A stretch of DNA of 64,000 bases from Sphingomonas tagetis (GCF_024211275.1 NZ_JAMLDX010000003.1:62001-126000); one strand, 5' to 3'; counted from the first letter of the stretch, positions 53,754-62,566 are shown. Numbers and translations: made by a program. The notes: generated by a model not told the origin, from the letters alone.

Positions 53754-53813
53754 ATGCGTAACCTGCCGCCCACTCCGCCGCTCGTGCTGGCCCACCGCCA
53801 GGTGGAGCGCTGA
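53754..53813 (+). CDS. Possible 19-codon leader ORF upstream of the exported protein gene
   Basis: MRNLPPTPPLVLAHRQVER is preceded by GAGGAGG (53742-53748) at ideal spacing. Its stop lies one base before the next ATG (53815). The PPTPP run could slow ribosomes. It may be a coupled leader peptide or only a translated spacer; there is no comparative evidence. Confidence 0.3.
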   Translation: MRNLPPTPPLVLAHRQVER

Positions 53814-53814
53814 G

Positions 53815-54279
53815 ATGCGCGCGATCCGCTGGCCGCTGGTGGGGATGATCGTTGCGGGATCACTGGCTTTTGGCAGTTGCGCCGGTGCGCTCGCCGGGCA
53901 TTTCACGGTGACCGGCGGTCTCTATCCCGATGGCGGATGGCAGATGCCGAGCTATGGCGTCGAGCAGGAGATCGCCGCGCTGCCGCCCGCCGCCGCAACG
54001 GTGCGGGCGCCCAATACGCCGCAATTTGTCGGCTATTATCCTGCCCAGGCTTCCGACGTGCCGCAGCCGATCGCCGCCGAGGCGGCGGCGCGCGATTACG
54101 ACGCGCTCTATGATCAGCCTGCTTATGCCGATGCGAGCTATGCGAAGATGGACCATGAGGCGGCCATCGCGGCGACCGATGCCGCCGCCGCTGCGCCGAC
54201 GCGCAGCGAGCCTGAAACCGCCGACATCGCGGTTTACCGGGGCGCGGAAGCGGCGGCGGAAGCGGTGCCCGCGGACTGA
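53815..54279 (+). CDS. Hypothetical exported protein, Ala/Pro-rich
   Basis: I do not recognise this 154-residue protein. It begins with a hydrophobic segment (PLVGMIVAGSLAFGSCAGALAG in two parts), which may be a signal or an anchor with Cys22 as a poor lipobox. The rest is low-complexity, with many Ala, Pro, Tyr and Asp, including LYPDGGWQMPSYG. GGAG precedes ATG 53815. Its last 46 bp overlap, tail to tail, the end of the sugar dehydrogenase gene on the other strand. Confidence 0.6.
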   Translation: MRAIRWPLVGMIVAGSLAFGSCAGALAGHFTVTGGLYPDGGWQMPSYGVEQEIAALPPAAATVRAPNTPQFVGYYPAQASDVPQPIAAEAAARDYDALYDQPAYADASYAKMDHEAAIAATDAAAAAPTRSEPETADIAVYRGAEAAAEAVPAD

Positions 54280-55616
54280 GGCGAACTTACCCGCCAGATC
54301 ACATTGCCGACATCGTCCGCGACCAGCAGCGCGCCGCTGGCGTCCGCCGTCACGCCGACCGGGCGGCCCCGCGCATTGCCTTCGCCGTCGAGGAAGCCGG
54401 TCAGCACATCGACCGGCTTGGCGCCCTTGACCGGCAGCCCCTTGCCGTCGAACGGCACATAGACGACCTTGTAACCGGTCGCCGGCACACGATTCCACGA
54501 GCCGTGCAAGCCGATGAACGCGCCGCTGGCATAGCTGCCGCCGAGTTGCACATCCTGCGCGAAGGTCAGGCCGAGCGGGGCGACATGCGCGCCCAGCGCG
54601 AAATCGGGCCGTGCGGTATATTCGAGCAAATCGGGCCGTTCGGGCCGCACGCGCTTGTCGACATAGCCACCCCAATAGCTCCACGGCCAGCCATAGAAGG
54701 CGCCGATATCGACTTGCGTGAGATAATCGGGCGGCATGTCCGATCCGAGCATGTCGCGTTCGTTGACCACCGCCCATAGCCGCTTGCTCGCAGGGTTCAG
54801 CGCGAGGCCGACGGGATTGCGGATGCCAGTGGCGAAGATGCGGACCTGTTTGCTATTCGGGTCGACTTCGAGGATCGCGGCGCGGCGTTTCTCCAGGTCG
54901 AGGCCATTTTCGGCGATGTTAGAGGCGGAGCCGACGCTGACATAGAAGGTCTGACCGCTGGGGCTGAGGATCAGGTCGCGCGTCCAGTGATTGCCGCCGC
55001 CGGGCAGGTCGGCGATCTTGCGCGCCTTGGCCGCGATCTTCGTGTCGCCGACCTTGAACGGGAAAGCGATCACCGCATTGTGATTGGCGACGTAGAGCGT
55101 CTCGCCGAGCAGCACCATGCCGAACGGCGAATCGAGCCCGTTGGCGGCGGTGAGCAGTGCCGAGCGGCTTTCCGCCACGCCATCGCCATCGGCGTCGCGC
55201 AGCAAGGTGATGCGGTTGGCCGAGGGCACGCCGGCGCCGGCGCGGCCCATCAGCGTCTTCATCACCCAGCCGGTGAACCCGCCGCCCTCGCGTGGCGGCG
55301 AGTTGCTCTCGGCCACCAGCACGTCGCCATTCGGAAGGCGATAGAGCCAGCGTGGATGATCGAGCCCCTTGGCGAAGGCGTTGACCGTCAAACCCGCCGC
55401 GGCCGTGGGCTTGGCCTCGCCCGGCCAGCCGACGGCCTTGGCGACGTTCACCGTGGGGAAGGTTTCCTGCCGCGGCGAGGAGAGCTTGGGGAAGCGGCCC
55501 GCCACGTCGTTCGCGGCCAGCTTCGCCACATCGGGACGGCTCAGCCACCAGACGGTGCCGAGCGCGACGAGCGCGAGCACGAGCAGCACGATCAGAAATT
55601 TGCGCAAACGAGTCAT
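54234..55616 (-). CDS. PQQ-dependent sugar (sorbosone-type) dehydrogenase-like protein, membrane-anchored
   Basis: The 460-residue protein has an N-terminal membrane anchor (FLIVLLVLALVALGTVWWL) and a six-bladed propeller. Motifs are GLDHPRWLYRLPNGDVLVAES, GLDSPFGMVL, GGNHWTRDL, ATGIRNPVGLAL and LGGSYASGAFIGLHGSWNR. The family oxidises aldoses or sorbosone with PQQ in the periplasm. The start overlaps the CBS gene stop (ATGA), so it is read with phoH-ybeY-CBS. Its position between the CBS gene and lnt is unusual for this cluster. Substrate unknown. Confidence 0.85.
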   Translation of the reverse strand: MTRLRKFLIVLLVLALVALGTVWWLSRPDVAKLAANDVAGRFPKLSSPRQETFPTVNVAKAVGWPGEAKPTAAAGLTVNAFAKGLDHPRWLYRLPNGDVLVAESNSPPREGGGFTGWVMKTLMGRAGAGVPSANRITLLRDADGDGVAESRSALLTAANGLDSPFGMVLLGETLYVANHNAVIAFPFKVGDTKIAAKARKIADLPGGGNHWTRDLILSPSGQTFYVSVGSASNIAENGLDLEKRRAAILEVDPNSKQVRIFATGIRNPVGLALNPASKRLWAVVNERDMLGSDMPPDYLTQVDIGAFYGWPWSYWGGYVDKRVRPERPDLLEYTARPDFALGAHVAPLGLTFAQDVQLGGSYASGAFIGLHGSWNRVPATGYKVVYVPFDGKGLPVKGAKPVDVLTGFLDGEGNARGRPVGVTADASGALLVADDVGNVIWRVSSPQSAGTASAAASAPR

Positions 55617-56533
55617 GCCTCGGTCTCCACCAGTTCCTTGGGCGGGTGAAGCCGCAGCTTGCGGACGCGGGTCGCGTCGGCCTCGAGCACCTCGAGCGTC
55701 CAGCCGCTCGGATGGGCCAGGCATTCGCCTGCCTGCGGCACATGCCCGGCGAGGATGAAGGCGAGGCCGCCGAGCGTCTCGATATCCTCCTCGACCTCGC
55801 CCAGCCGCGGATCGATCGCCGCGGCGACGTCCTCCAGCTCGGCGCGCGCATCGGCGTCCCAGCCGCCATCGTCGAGCGGCACGAACAGCGCGGCGGGGGC
55901 ATCGTCATGCTCGTCGTCGATCTCGCCGACGATCTCCTCGACCAGATCCTCGATCGTGATCAGTCCTTCGGTGCCCGAATATTCGTCGAGCACGATGGCG
56001 AGGTGGGTGCGGCTCGCCTGCATCTGCGCGAGCAGGTCGAGCGTGCCCATCGATTGCGGGACGTAGAGCGGCGTGCGCATGAGGTCGGTGATCTTGGACG
56101 GCGGGCCGGCGCCGGCGGCGACGACGCCGAACACGTCCTTGATGTGAATCATCCCGACCACGCGGTCGAGCTTCTCGCGATAGACCGGCAAGCGGCTGTG
56201 CCCGGCCTCGGCGAACAGCTGGACCAGCTCGGCGAAGCTCGTCTTTTCCTCGACCGCGACGATATCGGCGCGCGGTACGCCGACATCGCCCGCGTCGCGC
56301 TCGCCGAAATGAAGCAGGTTGCGCATCATCTTGCGCTCGAGCGGCGAGAGGTCGCCATTGGCGTTGAGGCCGCTCGTCGCGCCCGCTTCGCCCTCGGCCT
56401 CGTCGATCGCGTCCTCAATCCGCTCCCTCAGCGTCTCGTTATGCTCGTCGCCGAACAGCAGGGTGCGCAGGCCGCGCCATATTCCCCCGTCGCCGCTACT
56501 GTCGCCGTTCCCGCTACTGGAACCGTCTGCCAT
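55613..56533 (-). CDS. CBS-pair/CorC-HlyC domain protein (hemolysin-like, no membrane domain)
   Basis: The 306-residue cytoplasmic protein has two CBS motifs. They lie around GVPRADIVAVEEKTSFAELV to HIKDVFG and around LYVPQSMGTLDLLAQMQASR to TIEDLVEEIVGEIDDEHD. A C-terminal CorC_HlyC domain follows (IDPRLGEVEEDIETLGGLAF). This form is the usual partner of ybeY and phoH and has been linked to magnesium or cobalt export. It starts 8 bp after ybeY and is coupled to the dehydrogenase gene. Confidence 0.9.
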   Translation of the reverse strand: MADGSSSGNGDSSGDGGIWRGLRTLLFGDEHNETLRERIEDAIDEAEGEAGATSGLNANGDLSPLERKMMRNLLHFGERDAGDVGVPRADIVAVEEKTSFAELVQLFAEAGHSRLPVYREKLDRVVGMIHIKDVFGVVAAGAGPPSKITDLMRTPLYVPQSMGTLDLLAQMQASRTHLAIVLDEYSGTEGLITIEDLVEEIVGEIDDEHDDAPAALFVPLDDGGWDADARAELEDVAAAIDPRLGEVEEDIETLGGLAFILAGHVPQAGECLAHPSGWTLEVLEADATRVRKLRLHPPKELVETEA

Positions 56534-56541
56534 TGGAGTGT

Positions 56542-57051
56542 TCAGTCCTCGCGCACCAGATAGGGGTCGGGGATGCCCAATGTCTCGAGCGCGGCGCGCT
56601 CCATCGATTCCATCGCCTCGGCTTCGGAATCCCCCTGATGGTCATAGCCTAGCAAATGCAGCACCCCATGGACAATGAGGTGCGTGGCATGATGCTCGAC
56701 GCTGATGCCCTTCTCCGCCGCTTCGGTGACGCAGACGCCATGCGCGAGCACGATATCGCCGAGGATCACCTCGCCATCGTCGCTGTTCTGGGTCAGCACC
56801 TCGATCAGATCGGGCTCGATCATCGGGAAGGAGAGAACGTTGGTCGGCTTGTCCTTTTGCCGGTACTGCGCGTTGAGCTGGCGCACCTCCGCGTCCGAGG
56901 TCAGCCGCACCGCGATCTCGATCGTCGCCTCGGCGGCTGCGAGCTCGCCATAGGGCGTCTGCTCGATCGCGGCCGCGGCGGCGCGGGCACTGATCGCGTC
57001 CCAGTCGAGCTGCGGCCAGTCGCCTTCGCGCTGGACGGCGACGTCAAGCAT
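56542..57051 (-). CDS. ybeY: Endoribonuclease YbeY (rRNA maturation)
   Basis: The 169-residue metal-dependent RNase acts in 16S rRNA 3'-end processing and ribosome quality control. The zinc site HLIVHGVLHLLGYDH (about residues 128-142) is intact, and LNAQYRQKDKPTNVLSFP is typical. ATG 57051 has GAGGG 7 nt upstream and overlaps the phoH stop by 8 nt; ATG 57063 would lengthen it by four residues. Confidence 0.95.
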   Translation of the reverse strand: MLDVAVQREGDWPQLDWDAISARAAAAAIEQTPYGELAAAEATIEIAVRLTSDAEVRQLNAQYRQKDKPTNVLSFPMIEPDLIEVLTQNSDDGEVILGDIVLAHGVCVTEAAEKGISVEHHATHLIVHGVLHLLGYDHQGDSEAEAMESMERAALETLGIPDPYLVRED

Positions 57052-58048
57052 CGCCGCCCTCATAGGCATTGACGATTCGGCCGACGATCGGGTGGCGCAC
57101 GACGTCGCCGATGCCGAAGCGGACCATTGCCATGCCCTCGATCCCTTCAAGCTTGTTCACCGCATCGTTGAGGCCCGACGCCCCCGGCCCGCCGGGCAGG
57201 TCCGTCTGCTTGGGATCGCCGCACACCACCATGCGGCTGTTCTGGCCGAAGCGGGTGAGGAACATCTTCATCTGCATTGGCGTCGTGTTCTGCGCCTCGT
57301 CGAGGATCACGAAGGCGTCGGCGAGCGTGCGGCCGCGCATGAAGGCGATCGGCGCGATCTCGATCTCGCCCGAGGAAATGCGGCGCTCGACCTGCTCGGC
57401 AGGCAGGCAGTCGTAGAGCGCGTCGTAGAGCGGGCGCAGATAGGGGTCGACCTTGTCCTTCATGTCACCCGGCAGGAAGCCCAGCCGCTCGCCCGCCTCG
57501 ACCGCGGGGCGCGAGAGGATCAGGCGCTTGACCGAACCGGTGATCAGCTGCGCGACGGCCTGCGCCACCGCGAGATAGGTCTTGCCGGTGCCCGCCGGCC
57601 CGAGCGCGAAGATGATGTCGTTGGAGACGAGCGCGCGCATATACGCGGTCTGCGTCACCGAGCGCGGCACGATCGTCTTGTTGCGCGTGCGGATCATGAT
57701 CGGCGGCGCGGCGCCGGAATCATTCTCGGCGCGGATGATCCCGCTGAAGGTCGGCTCGCTTGACATCGCGATCACGGCGTCGATCAGGCCGGTATCGATC
57801 GCTTCGCCGCGGATCACGCGGCTGTGAAGCTCTTGCAGCACTTCGCGGGCGTGCGCGACGGCTTCGGCGCTGCCCTCGATCACCACGCGCTGGCCGCGGG
57901 CATGGATATAGACGCCGAGCCGCTCCTCGAGCGCGAGGATGTTGCTGTCATACTCCCCGAACAGCTGCGGCAGCAGTTGCGGCCGGTCGAAGGTGACCTC
58001 GACTCGCGAGCGTTCACCATGCTGGGCGGGGACTGGCTTACGGCTCAT
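57044..58048 (-). CDS. phoH: PhoH-family ATPase (YbeZ)
   Basis: The 334-residue ATPase has an N-terminal KH-like part (LGVYIHARGQRVVIEGSAE), Walker A GPAGTGKTYLAVA (about residue 151), SRPAVEAGERLGFLPGD and Walker B AFVILDEAQNTTPMQMKMFLTR split over short blocks. It ends with CGDPKQTDLPGG. YbeZ works with YbeY in rRNA processing. It is the first gene of the minus-strand operon. The 23-nt element copy B lies 20 bp before its start. Confidence 0.94.
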   Translation of the reverse strand: MSRKPVPAQHGERSRVEVTFDRPQLLPQLFGEYDSNILALEERLGVYIHARGQRVVIEGSAEAVAHAREVLQELHSRVIRGEAIDTGLIDAVIAMSSEPTFSGIIRAENDSGAAPPIMIRTRNKTIVPRSVTQTAYMRALVSNDIIFALGPAGTGKTYLAVAQAVAQLITGSVKRLILSRPAVEAGERLGFLPGDMKDKVDPYLRPLYDALYDCLPAEQVERRISSGEIEIAPIAFMRGRTLADAFVILDEAQNTTPMQMKMFLTRFGQNSRMVVCGDPKQTDLPGGPGASGLNDAVNKLEGIEGMAMVRFGIGDVVRHPIVGRIVNAYEGGDA

Positions 58049-58068
58049 GCGGTCCTTTCGAAGCGCGA

Positions 58069-58091
58069 AAAGTCACAAAGGTCCCGACATC
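58069..58091 (-). repeat. Intergenic 23-nt element, copy B, upstream of phoH
   Basis: On the minus strand the sequence is GATGTCGGGAC, a C, then TTTGTGACTTT, matching copy A at 50387 except for one base. CTCGCGCGATA precedes it, close to CTCGCGATG at copy A. It ends about 20 nt before the phoH start codon, so it could be a promoter or leader element. The rest of the 58049-58333 divergent region shows no gene. Confidence 0.6.
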
Positions 58092-58333
58092 TATCGCGCG
58101 AGAATGACGGCGGGGCGACAGGGCGGAAGCGCGGGCGAAAGGCGGCCATCAGGGGCAAACCGGGATGCAGCGCGGAGGTTCCGTTTCGCATGTCGTGCGG
58201 CGAGGATGGCAGAGCGCGGACGTGTAGGACAGGGGGCATGTCGGCACGCGATGCTTTTCCTGTGGGTGACGCCATTCGGCCACAGTCGCGGCCCTCTCCC
58301 CCCGGCGAACATCATGCGCTATAGGCCCGCGCG

Positions 58334-59665
58334 ATGAACGCCCCCAACCCACCCAAGACCTTCCACGTCAAGTCGTTCGGCTGCCAGATGAACGTCTATG
58401 ACGGCGAGCGCATGGCCGAGCTGATGGCGGCGCAGGGCATGACCGCTGCGGCCGATTCTGCAAGCGCCGATCTGGTCGTGCTCAACACCTGCCACATCCG
58501 CGAAAAGGCGACCGAAAAGGTGTTTTCGGACATTGGCCGGCTGCGCAAGGACGCCCGGATCGCGGACCGCGCGGCGCCGATGATCGCGGTGGCGGGGTGC
58601 GTCGCGCAGGCCGAGGGCGAGGAGATCGTGCGGCGCGCCAAGGTCGATGTCGTGGTCGGCCCGCAGGCCTATCACAATCTGCCCGAACTGGTCGCGCAGG
58701 CCGCGGCGGGGGGCAGCGCGCTCGATACCGGCATGCCGGCGATCGCCAAGTTCGGTGCGCTGCCGGCGCGGCGCAAGACCGGGCCATCGGCATTCCTGAC
58801 GGTGCAGGAGGGATGCGACAAATTCTGCACCTATTGCGTGGTGCCCTATACGCGCGGCGCCGAGGTCAGCCGGCCGTTCGACGCGATCGTCGACGAAGCC
58901 AGGTCGCTGGTCGATGTCGGTGCGCGCGAGATCACGTTGCTGGGGCAGAACGTCAATGCGTGGGACGATGCGGCCGGAACCGGGCTGCACGGGCTGATAG
59001 CCGCGCTCGACAAGATCGAGGGGTTGGCGCGGATCCGCTATACCACCAGCCATCCCAACGACATGCGCGAAGGGTTGATCCGCGCGCATGCCGAGGTCGA
59101 GAAGCTGATGCCGTTCCTGCATCTGCCGGTGCAGGCGGGCAACGACCGCGTGCTCAAGGCAATGAACCGCAGCCATACGCGCGATTCCTATCTGCGGGTT
59201 CTCGACCGCGTGCGTGCGGCGCGGCCCGATATCGCACTGTCGGGTGACTTCATCGTCGGGTTTCCCGGCGAGACCGACGCCGAGTTCGCCGATACGCTGA
59301 GTCTGGTCGATGCGGTCGGTTATGCGCAGTGCTTCAGCTTCAAATATTCGCCGCGGCCCGGCACGCCGGCGGCCGAGATGGACGGGCAGGTCGCGCCTGC
59401 GGTGATGGACGAAAGGTTGCAGCGGCTGCAGGCGGCGCTCAACCGCGATCAGGCGGCGTTCAACGCTGCGACGCTGGGCCGGACCTGCAGCGTGCTGATC
59501 GAACGGCAGGGCAAGCTGCCCGGGCAGATGCTGGGCAAATCGCCCTGGCTGCAGTCGGTGCATCTGATGACCGATGCCAAGATCGGCGAACTGGTCGAGG
59601 TCGAGATCGTGCGCGCCGACCCCAATTCGCTGGCGGGCGTCGAACGGGTGAAGGCGGCGGCGTAA
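58334..59665 (+). CDS. miaB: tRNA-2-methylthio-N6-dimethylallyladenosine synthase
   Basis: The 443-residue radical-SAM methylthiotransferase modifies A37 in tRNA. N-terminal cluster cysteines are in SFGCQMN, NTCHIREKA and VAGCVAQ. The radical-SAM site is CDKFCTYC; SRPFDAIVDEARSL and FKYSPRPGTPA follow, and a TRAM domain ends the protein. It is divergent from phoH, although in many relatives miaB precedes phoH on the same strand. Confidence 0.96.
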   Translation: MNAPNPPKTFHVKSFGCQMNVYDGERMAELMAAQGMTAAADSASADLVVLNTCHIREKATEKVFSDIGRLRKDARIADRAAPMIAVAGCVAQAEGEEIVRRAKVDVVVGPQAYHNLPELVAQAAAGGSALDTGMPAIAKFGALPARRKTGPSAFLTVQEGCDKFCTYCVVPYTRGAEVSRPFDAIVDEARSLVDVGAREITLLGQNVNAWDDAAGTGLHGLIAALDKIEGLARIRYTTSHPNDMREGLIRAHAEVEKLMPFLHLPVQAGNDRVLKAMNRSHTRDSYLRVLDRVRAARPDIALSGDFIVGFPGETDAEFADTLSLVDAVGYAQCFSFKYSPRPGTPAAEMDGQVAPAVMDERLQRLQAALNRDQAAFNAATLGRTCSVLIERQGKLPGQMLGKSPWLQSVHLMTDAKIGELVEVEIVRADPNSLAGVERVKAAA

Positions 59666-59685
59666 AGCCACCGCCTGCCCGTCGC

Positions 59686-60768
59686 CTAGAACCAGACGCG
59701 TACCCCGCCGACAAAGGCCCAGCCGCCAGTGCCTTCGCCCGCTGCCCGAGCGAAGTTCGCGGAGCGGCCGACCGAGCGTTCCCATTCGACGCCGATATAG
59801 GGCGCGAATTCGGGCACGATCTCGTAGCGCAGGCGCAGCCCGGCCTCGACCGACGAAAGCCCTGCGCCGATGCCGAACTCACGCACGTCCTGCGCGGCGA
59901 GATCGAGTTCGAGGCGCGGTTGCAGGATCAGCCGGTTGGTGAGGCGCTGGTCATATTCCGCCTCGATGCGGGCAGTCAGCTCACCCTTGGTCGAGAGAAA
60001 GGCGGCGGCGTCGATCTCGAACCAATAGGGCGCGAGGCCCTGAATGCCGACCACCAGATGCGTGCGGTCGGGACCGCGGCCCAAATCCTGCCGGATGCCC
60101 GCCTGCAGATTGAACCACGGATCGAGCGCGCGGCTGTAGAGCGCCTGCAATTCGACGGATTCGATCGGCTTGCCGAAATCGCCTTTGCCGCTGCCCTTGA
60201 GCCACAGCCGGTCATAGTCGCCGCCGAACCACGCCTCACCTTCGAAGGCATAGCCGTCGCGCCCGTCGCGCGCGCGATATTCGAGCCGGTCGAGCAGTAC
60301 CTTGCTGCCCTTGAACGCGCCATGCTCGGCATAGACCGCGCGGCGCACGCGGGCCATTTCGGCAGGGTTCCAGATGGCGTCGGCGGCGTGTTCGAGGCCA
60401 TTGAAGGCGGTGGCTGGCGGTGCGGCCTTGGGCGGTTCTACTGTCGGGGTAGGCGTAGCGGGTTTGCAATGGCCCATCGCTTCATGCTCGGGCGGGCATT
60501 TCGGATCGACGGCAGCCGGTGCGGGTGCGGGTGGCGCGACGGGCGGCGGGGGTGGTGATGCGGGCACCAGGGCCGATGACGCGGGGCGCGGTGCCGGTCT
60601 CGGCTTAGCCTTGGCTGTGGGTTTTGGCTGGGGCTTTGCGACCGGTCTGGCCTTTGCCGCAGCCTTGGGCTTCGCAGCCGGCGCCATCTTGCAGTGGCCC
60701 ATTGCGGCATGTTCCGGCGTGCATTGGTTCGCGGCCGCGATCAGGAGCGCGGTGAGGAGGAGGCTCAT
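59686..60768 (-). CDS. copB: Copper resistance protein B (outer-membrane, metal-binding N-terminus)
   Basis: The 360-residue protein has a signal peptide, then two metal motifs CTPEHAAMGHC and CPPEHEAMGHC. They are joined by about 50 Pro/Ala/Lys-rich residues. The conserved CopB barrel domain starts near residue 130 (FNGLEHAADAIWNPAEMARVR) and ends in GWAFVGGVRVWF. The family sequesters or exports copper at the outer membrane. ATG 60768 overlaps the copA stop (ATGA). The in-frame extension upstream to 61095 is antisense-like and not coding. Confidence 0.92.
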   Translation of the reverse strand: MSLLLTALLIAAANQCTPEHAAMGHCKMAPAAKPKAAAKARPVAKPQPKPTAKAKPRPAPRPASSALVPASPPPPPVAPPAPAPAAVDPKCPPEHEAMGHCKPATPTPTVEPPKAAPPATAFNGLEHAADAIWNPAEMARVRRAVYAEHGAFKGSKVLLDRLEYRARDGRDGYAFEGEAWFGGDYDRLWLKGSGKGDFGKPIESVELQALYSRALDPWFNLQAGIRQDLGRGPDRTHLVVGIQGLAPYWFEIDAAAFLSTKGELTARIEAEYDQRLTNRLILQPRLELDLAAQDVREFGIGAGLSSVEAGLRLRYEIVPEFAPYIGVEWERSVGRSANFARAAGEGTGGWAFVGGVRVWF

Positions 60769-62507
60769 TTCGCGTCTCCCTCCTTCATTGGCCGCACCTT
60801 GACGACGTTCATCATCCCGGCATGCATGTGGTAGAGCAGATGGCAGTGGAACGCCCAGTCGCCGGGCGCGTCGGCGGTGAGGTCGAAGCTCGCCTTGCCG
60901 CCGGGCATCACGTTGACCGTGTGCTTGACCGGGTGGCCGTGATCCTTGCCGGTCACCAGCTCGAAGAAATGCCCGTGGATGTGGATCGGGTGATTCATCA
61001 TCGAATTGTTGATGAGGTTCACGCGCACGCGCTCGTTCAGTTCGAACCGGATCGGCTTGGCGCCCTCGTTCATCTTCCGGCCGTCGAACGACCACATGAA
61101 GCGTTCCATGTTGCCGGTGAGGTGGATGTCGATGCTGCGCGCCGGGGGACGCTCGTCTGGGAAGGGCACGAGCGGCGCGAGATCGTGATAGGTGAGCACG
61201 CGGTGCGGTTCGTTCTCCAGGCCCAGCGGGCGGTCGCCAGTGCGGTCGGCGGGCATCGGCGCGATCATGTCGACGCCAACGCCGACCTTGACCGCGGGCG
61301 GCACGAGCGACCTGTCGCGCATGCTGTGGTCCATTGCCGCAGCGGGCGCGCCCGGCGTGCAGTGGCCCATCTTGGCATGTTCGGGCGTGCAGCTGTCGTC
61401 CGACCCCATGTCCATGCCCATATCGCGCATTGACAGCGTCGGGCGCTTGCGAAGGACCGGGACCGGCGCGGTCATGCCGAGCCGCGGCGTGAGCGTGGCG
61501 CGGGCCATGCCGGAGCGGTCGATCGACTCCGCCACCAGCGTGTACGCGCGATCGGCGGTGGGCGTGACGATGACGTCATAGGTCTCGGCGACCGAGATCT
61601 GGAATTCGTCGGTCTCGACGGGGCGAACGGGCTGGCCGTCGGCCATCACCACGGTCATCGGCAGCCCGGGGATACGCAGGTTGAAGATCGTCATCGCCGA
61701 GGCATTGATGATGCGCAGCCGCACGCGCTCGCCGGGTTTGAACAACCCGGTCCAGTTCTCGGCAGGGCCATGGCCGTTGACGAGATAAACGTAGGTCGAT
61801 CCGGTGACGTCGGCGATGTCGGATGGGTCCATCCGCATCTTGCCCCACATCGCGCGCTCGGCGGCGGACATGCCGCCGTCGCTCGCGGTCTGCTTCTGGC
61901 GGTTGAAATAGCCACCCTTCGATTTGAGCCTGGCGATCAGCTGATGCGGGTGGCGGAAGGTCCAGTCGGACAGGACGATCACATGCTCGCGGTCATAGGG
62001 CGCAGGCTCCGCGCCCTCGGGGTCGATCACCAGCGGGCCGTAATGACCCATCTGCTCCTGCAATCCCGAATGCGAATGGTACCAATAGGTGCCCGCCTGC
62101 TCGACCGGGAATTCGTAAGTGAAGGTCGTCCCGGGCTTGATGCCGGGAAAGCTGATCCCCGGCACGCCGTCCATGTGGAACGGCAGGATCAGCCCGTGCC
62201 AGTGGATCGATGTGTCCTCGTCCAGCGCGTTCTCGACATGCAGCCGGGCATTCTGCCCCTCGCGCAGGCGGATCAGCGGGGCGGGAAGCACGCCGTTGAT
62301 CGTGATCGCGTGGCCGCTGCGGCCGCCGACCTTGAACAGGTCGTGCGCGATGCGCAGGCGGATGTCCTCGCCAGCCAGTATGGGGCTGTCGGGGCGCAGG
62401 CCGGGCGAGCCGCTCTGCGCCCATGCGGGAAACTCAGGGAGCCCGAGGCCGGCAAGGCCGAAGGCGCCGGCGCGCAGCAAGCTGCGCCGCCTGGTCATCA
62501 ATGTCAT
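60765..62507 (-). CDS. copA: Multicopper oxidase, copper-resistance CopA
   Basis: The 580-residue periplasmic oxidase has a twin-arginine signal (TRRRSLLRAG). Copper sites are HWHGLILPFHMDG, YWYHSHSG, HPIHIHGHFFEL and HCHLLYHMHAGMM. It oxidises Cu(I) to the less toxic Cu(II). A Met/His-rich stretch (MRDMGMDMG) leads into CTPEHAKMGHC around residue 380, the same motif as in CopB. The ATG at 62498 is an alternative start, three residues shorter. It is cotranscribed with copB, with the small Cys-rich gene upstream on the same strand. Confidence 0.95.
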   Translation of the reverse strand: MTLMTRRRSLLRAGAFGLAGLGLPEFPAWAQSGSPGLRPDSPILAGEDIRLRIAHDLFKVGGRSGHAITINGVLPAPLIRLREGQNARLHVENALDEDTSIHWHGLILPFHMDGVPGISFPGIKPGTTFTYEFPVEQAGTYWYHSHSGLQEQMGHYGPLVIDPEGAEPAPYDREHVIVLSDWTFRHPHQLIARLKSKGGYFNRQKQTASDGGMSAAERAMWGKMRMDPSDIADVTGSTYVYLVNGHGPAENWTGLFKPGERVRLRIINASAMTIFNLRIPGLPMTVVMADGQPVRPVETDEFQISVAETYDVIVTPTADRAYTLVAESIDRSGMARATLTPRLGMTAPVPVLRKRPTLSMRDMGMDMGSDDSCTPEHAKMGHCTPGAPAAAMDHSMRDRSLVPPAVKVGVGVDMIAPMPADRTGDRPLGLENEPHRVLTYHDLAPLVPFPDERPPARSIDIHLTGNMERFMWSFDGRKMNEGAKPIRFELNERVRVNLINNSMMNHPIHIHGHFFELVTGKDHGHPVKHTVNVMPGGKASFDLTADAPGDWAFHCHLLYHMHAGMMNVVKVRPMKEGDAK

Positions 62508-62566
62508 TACATATTCCTGTCTGATCGAAAGGTGCGGCGGCCGGGATGGCCGCAGCTCGGGTTCGA

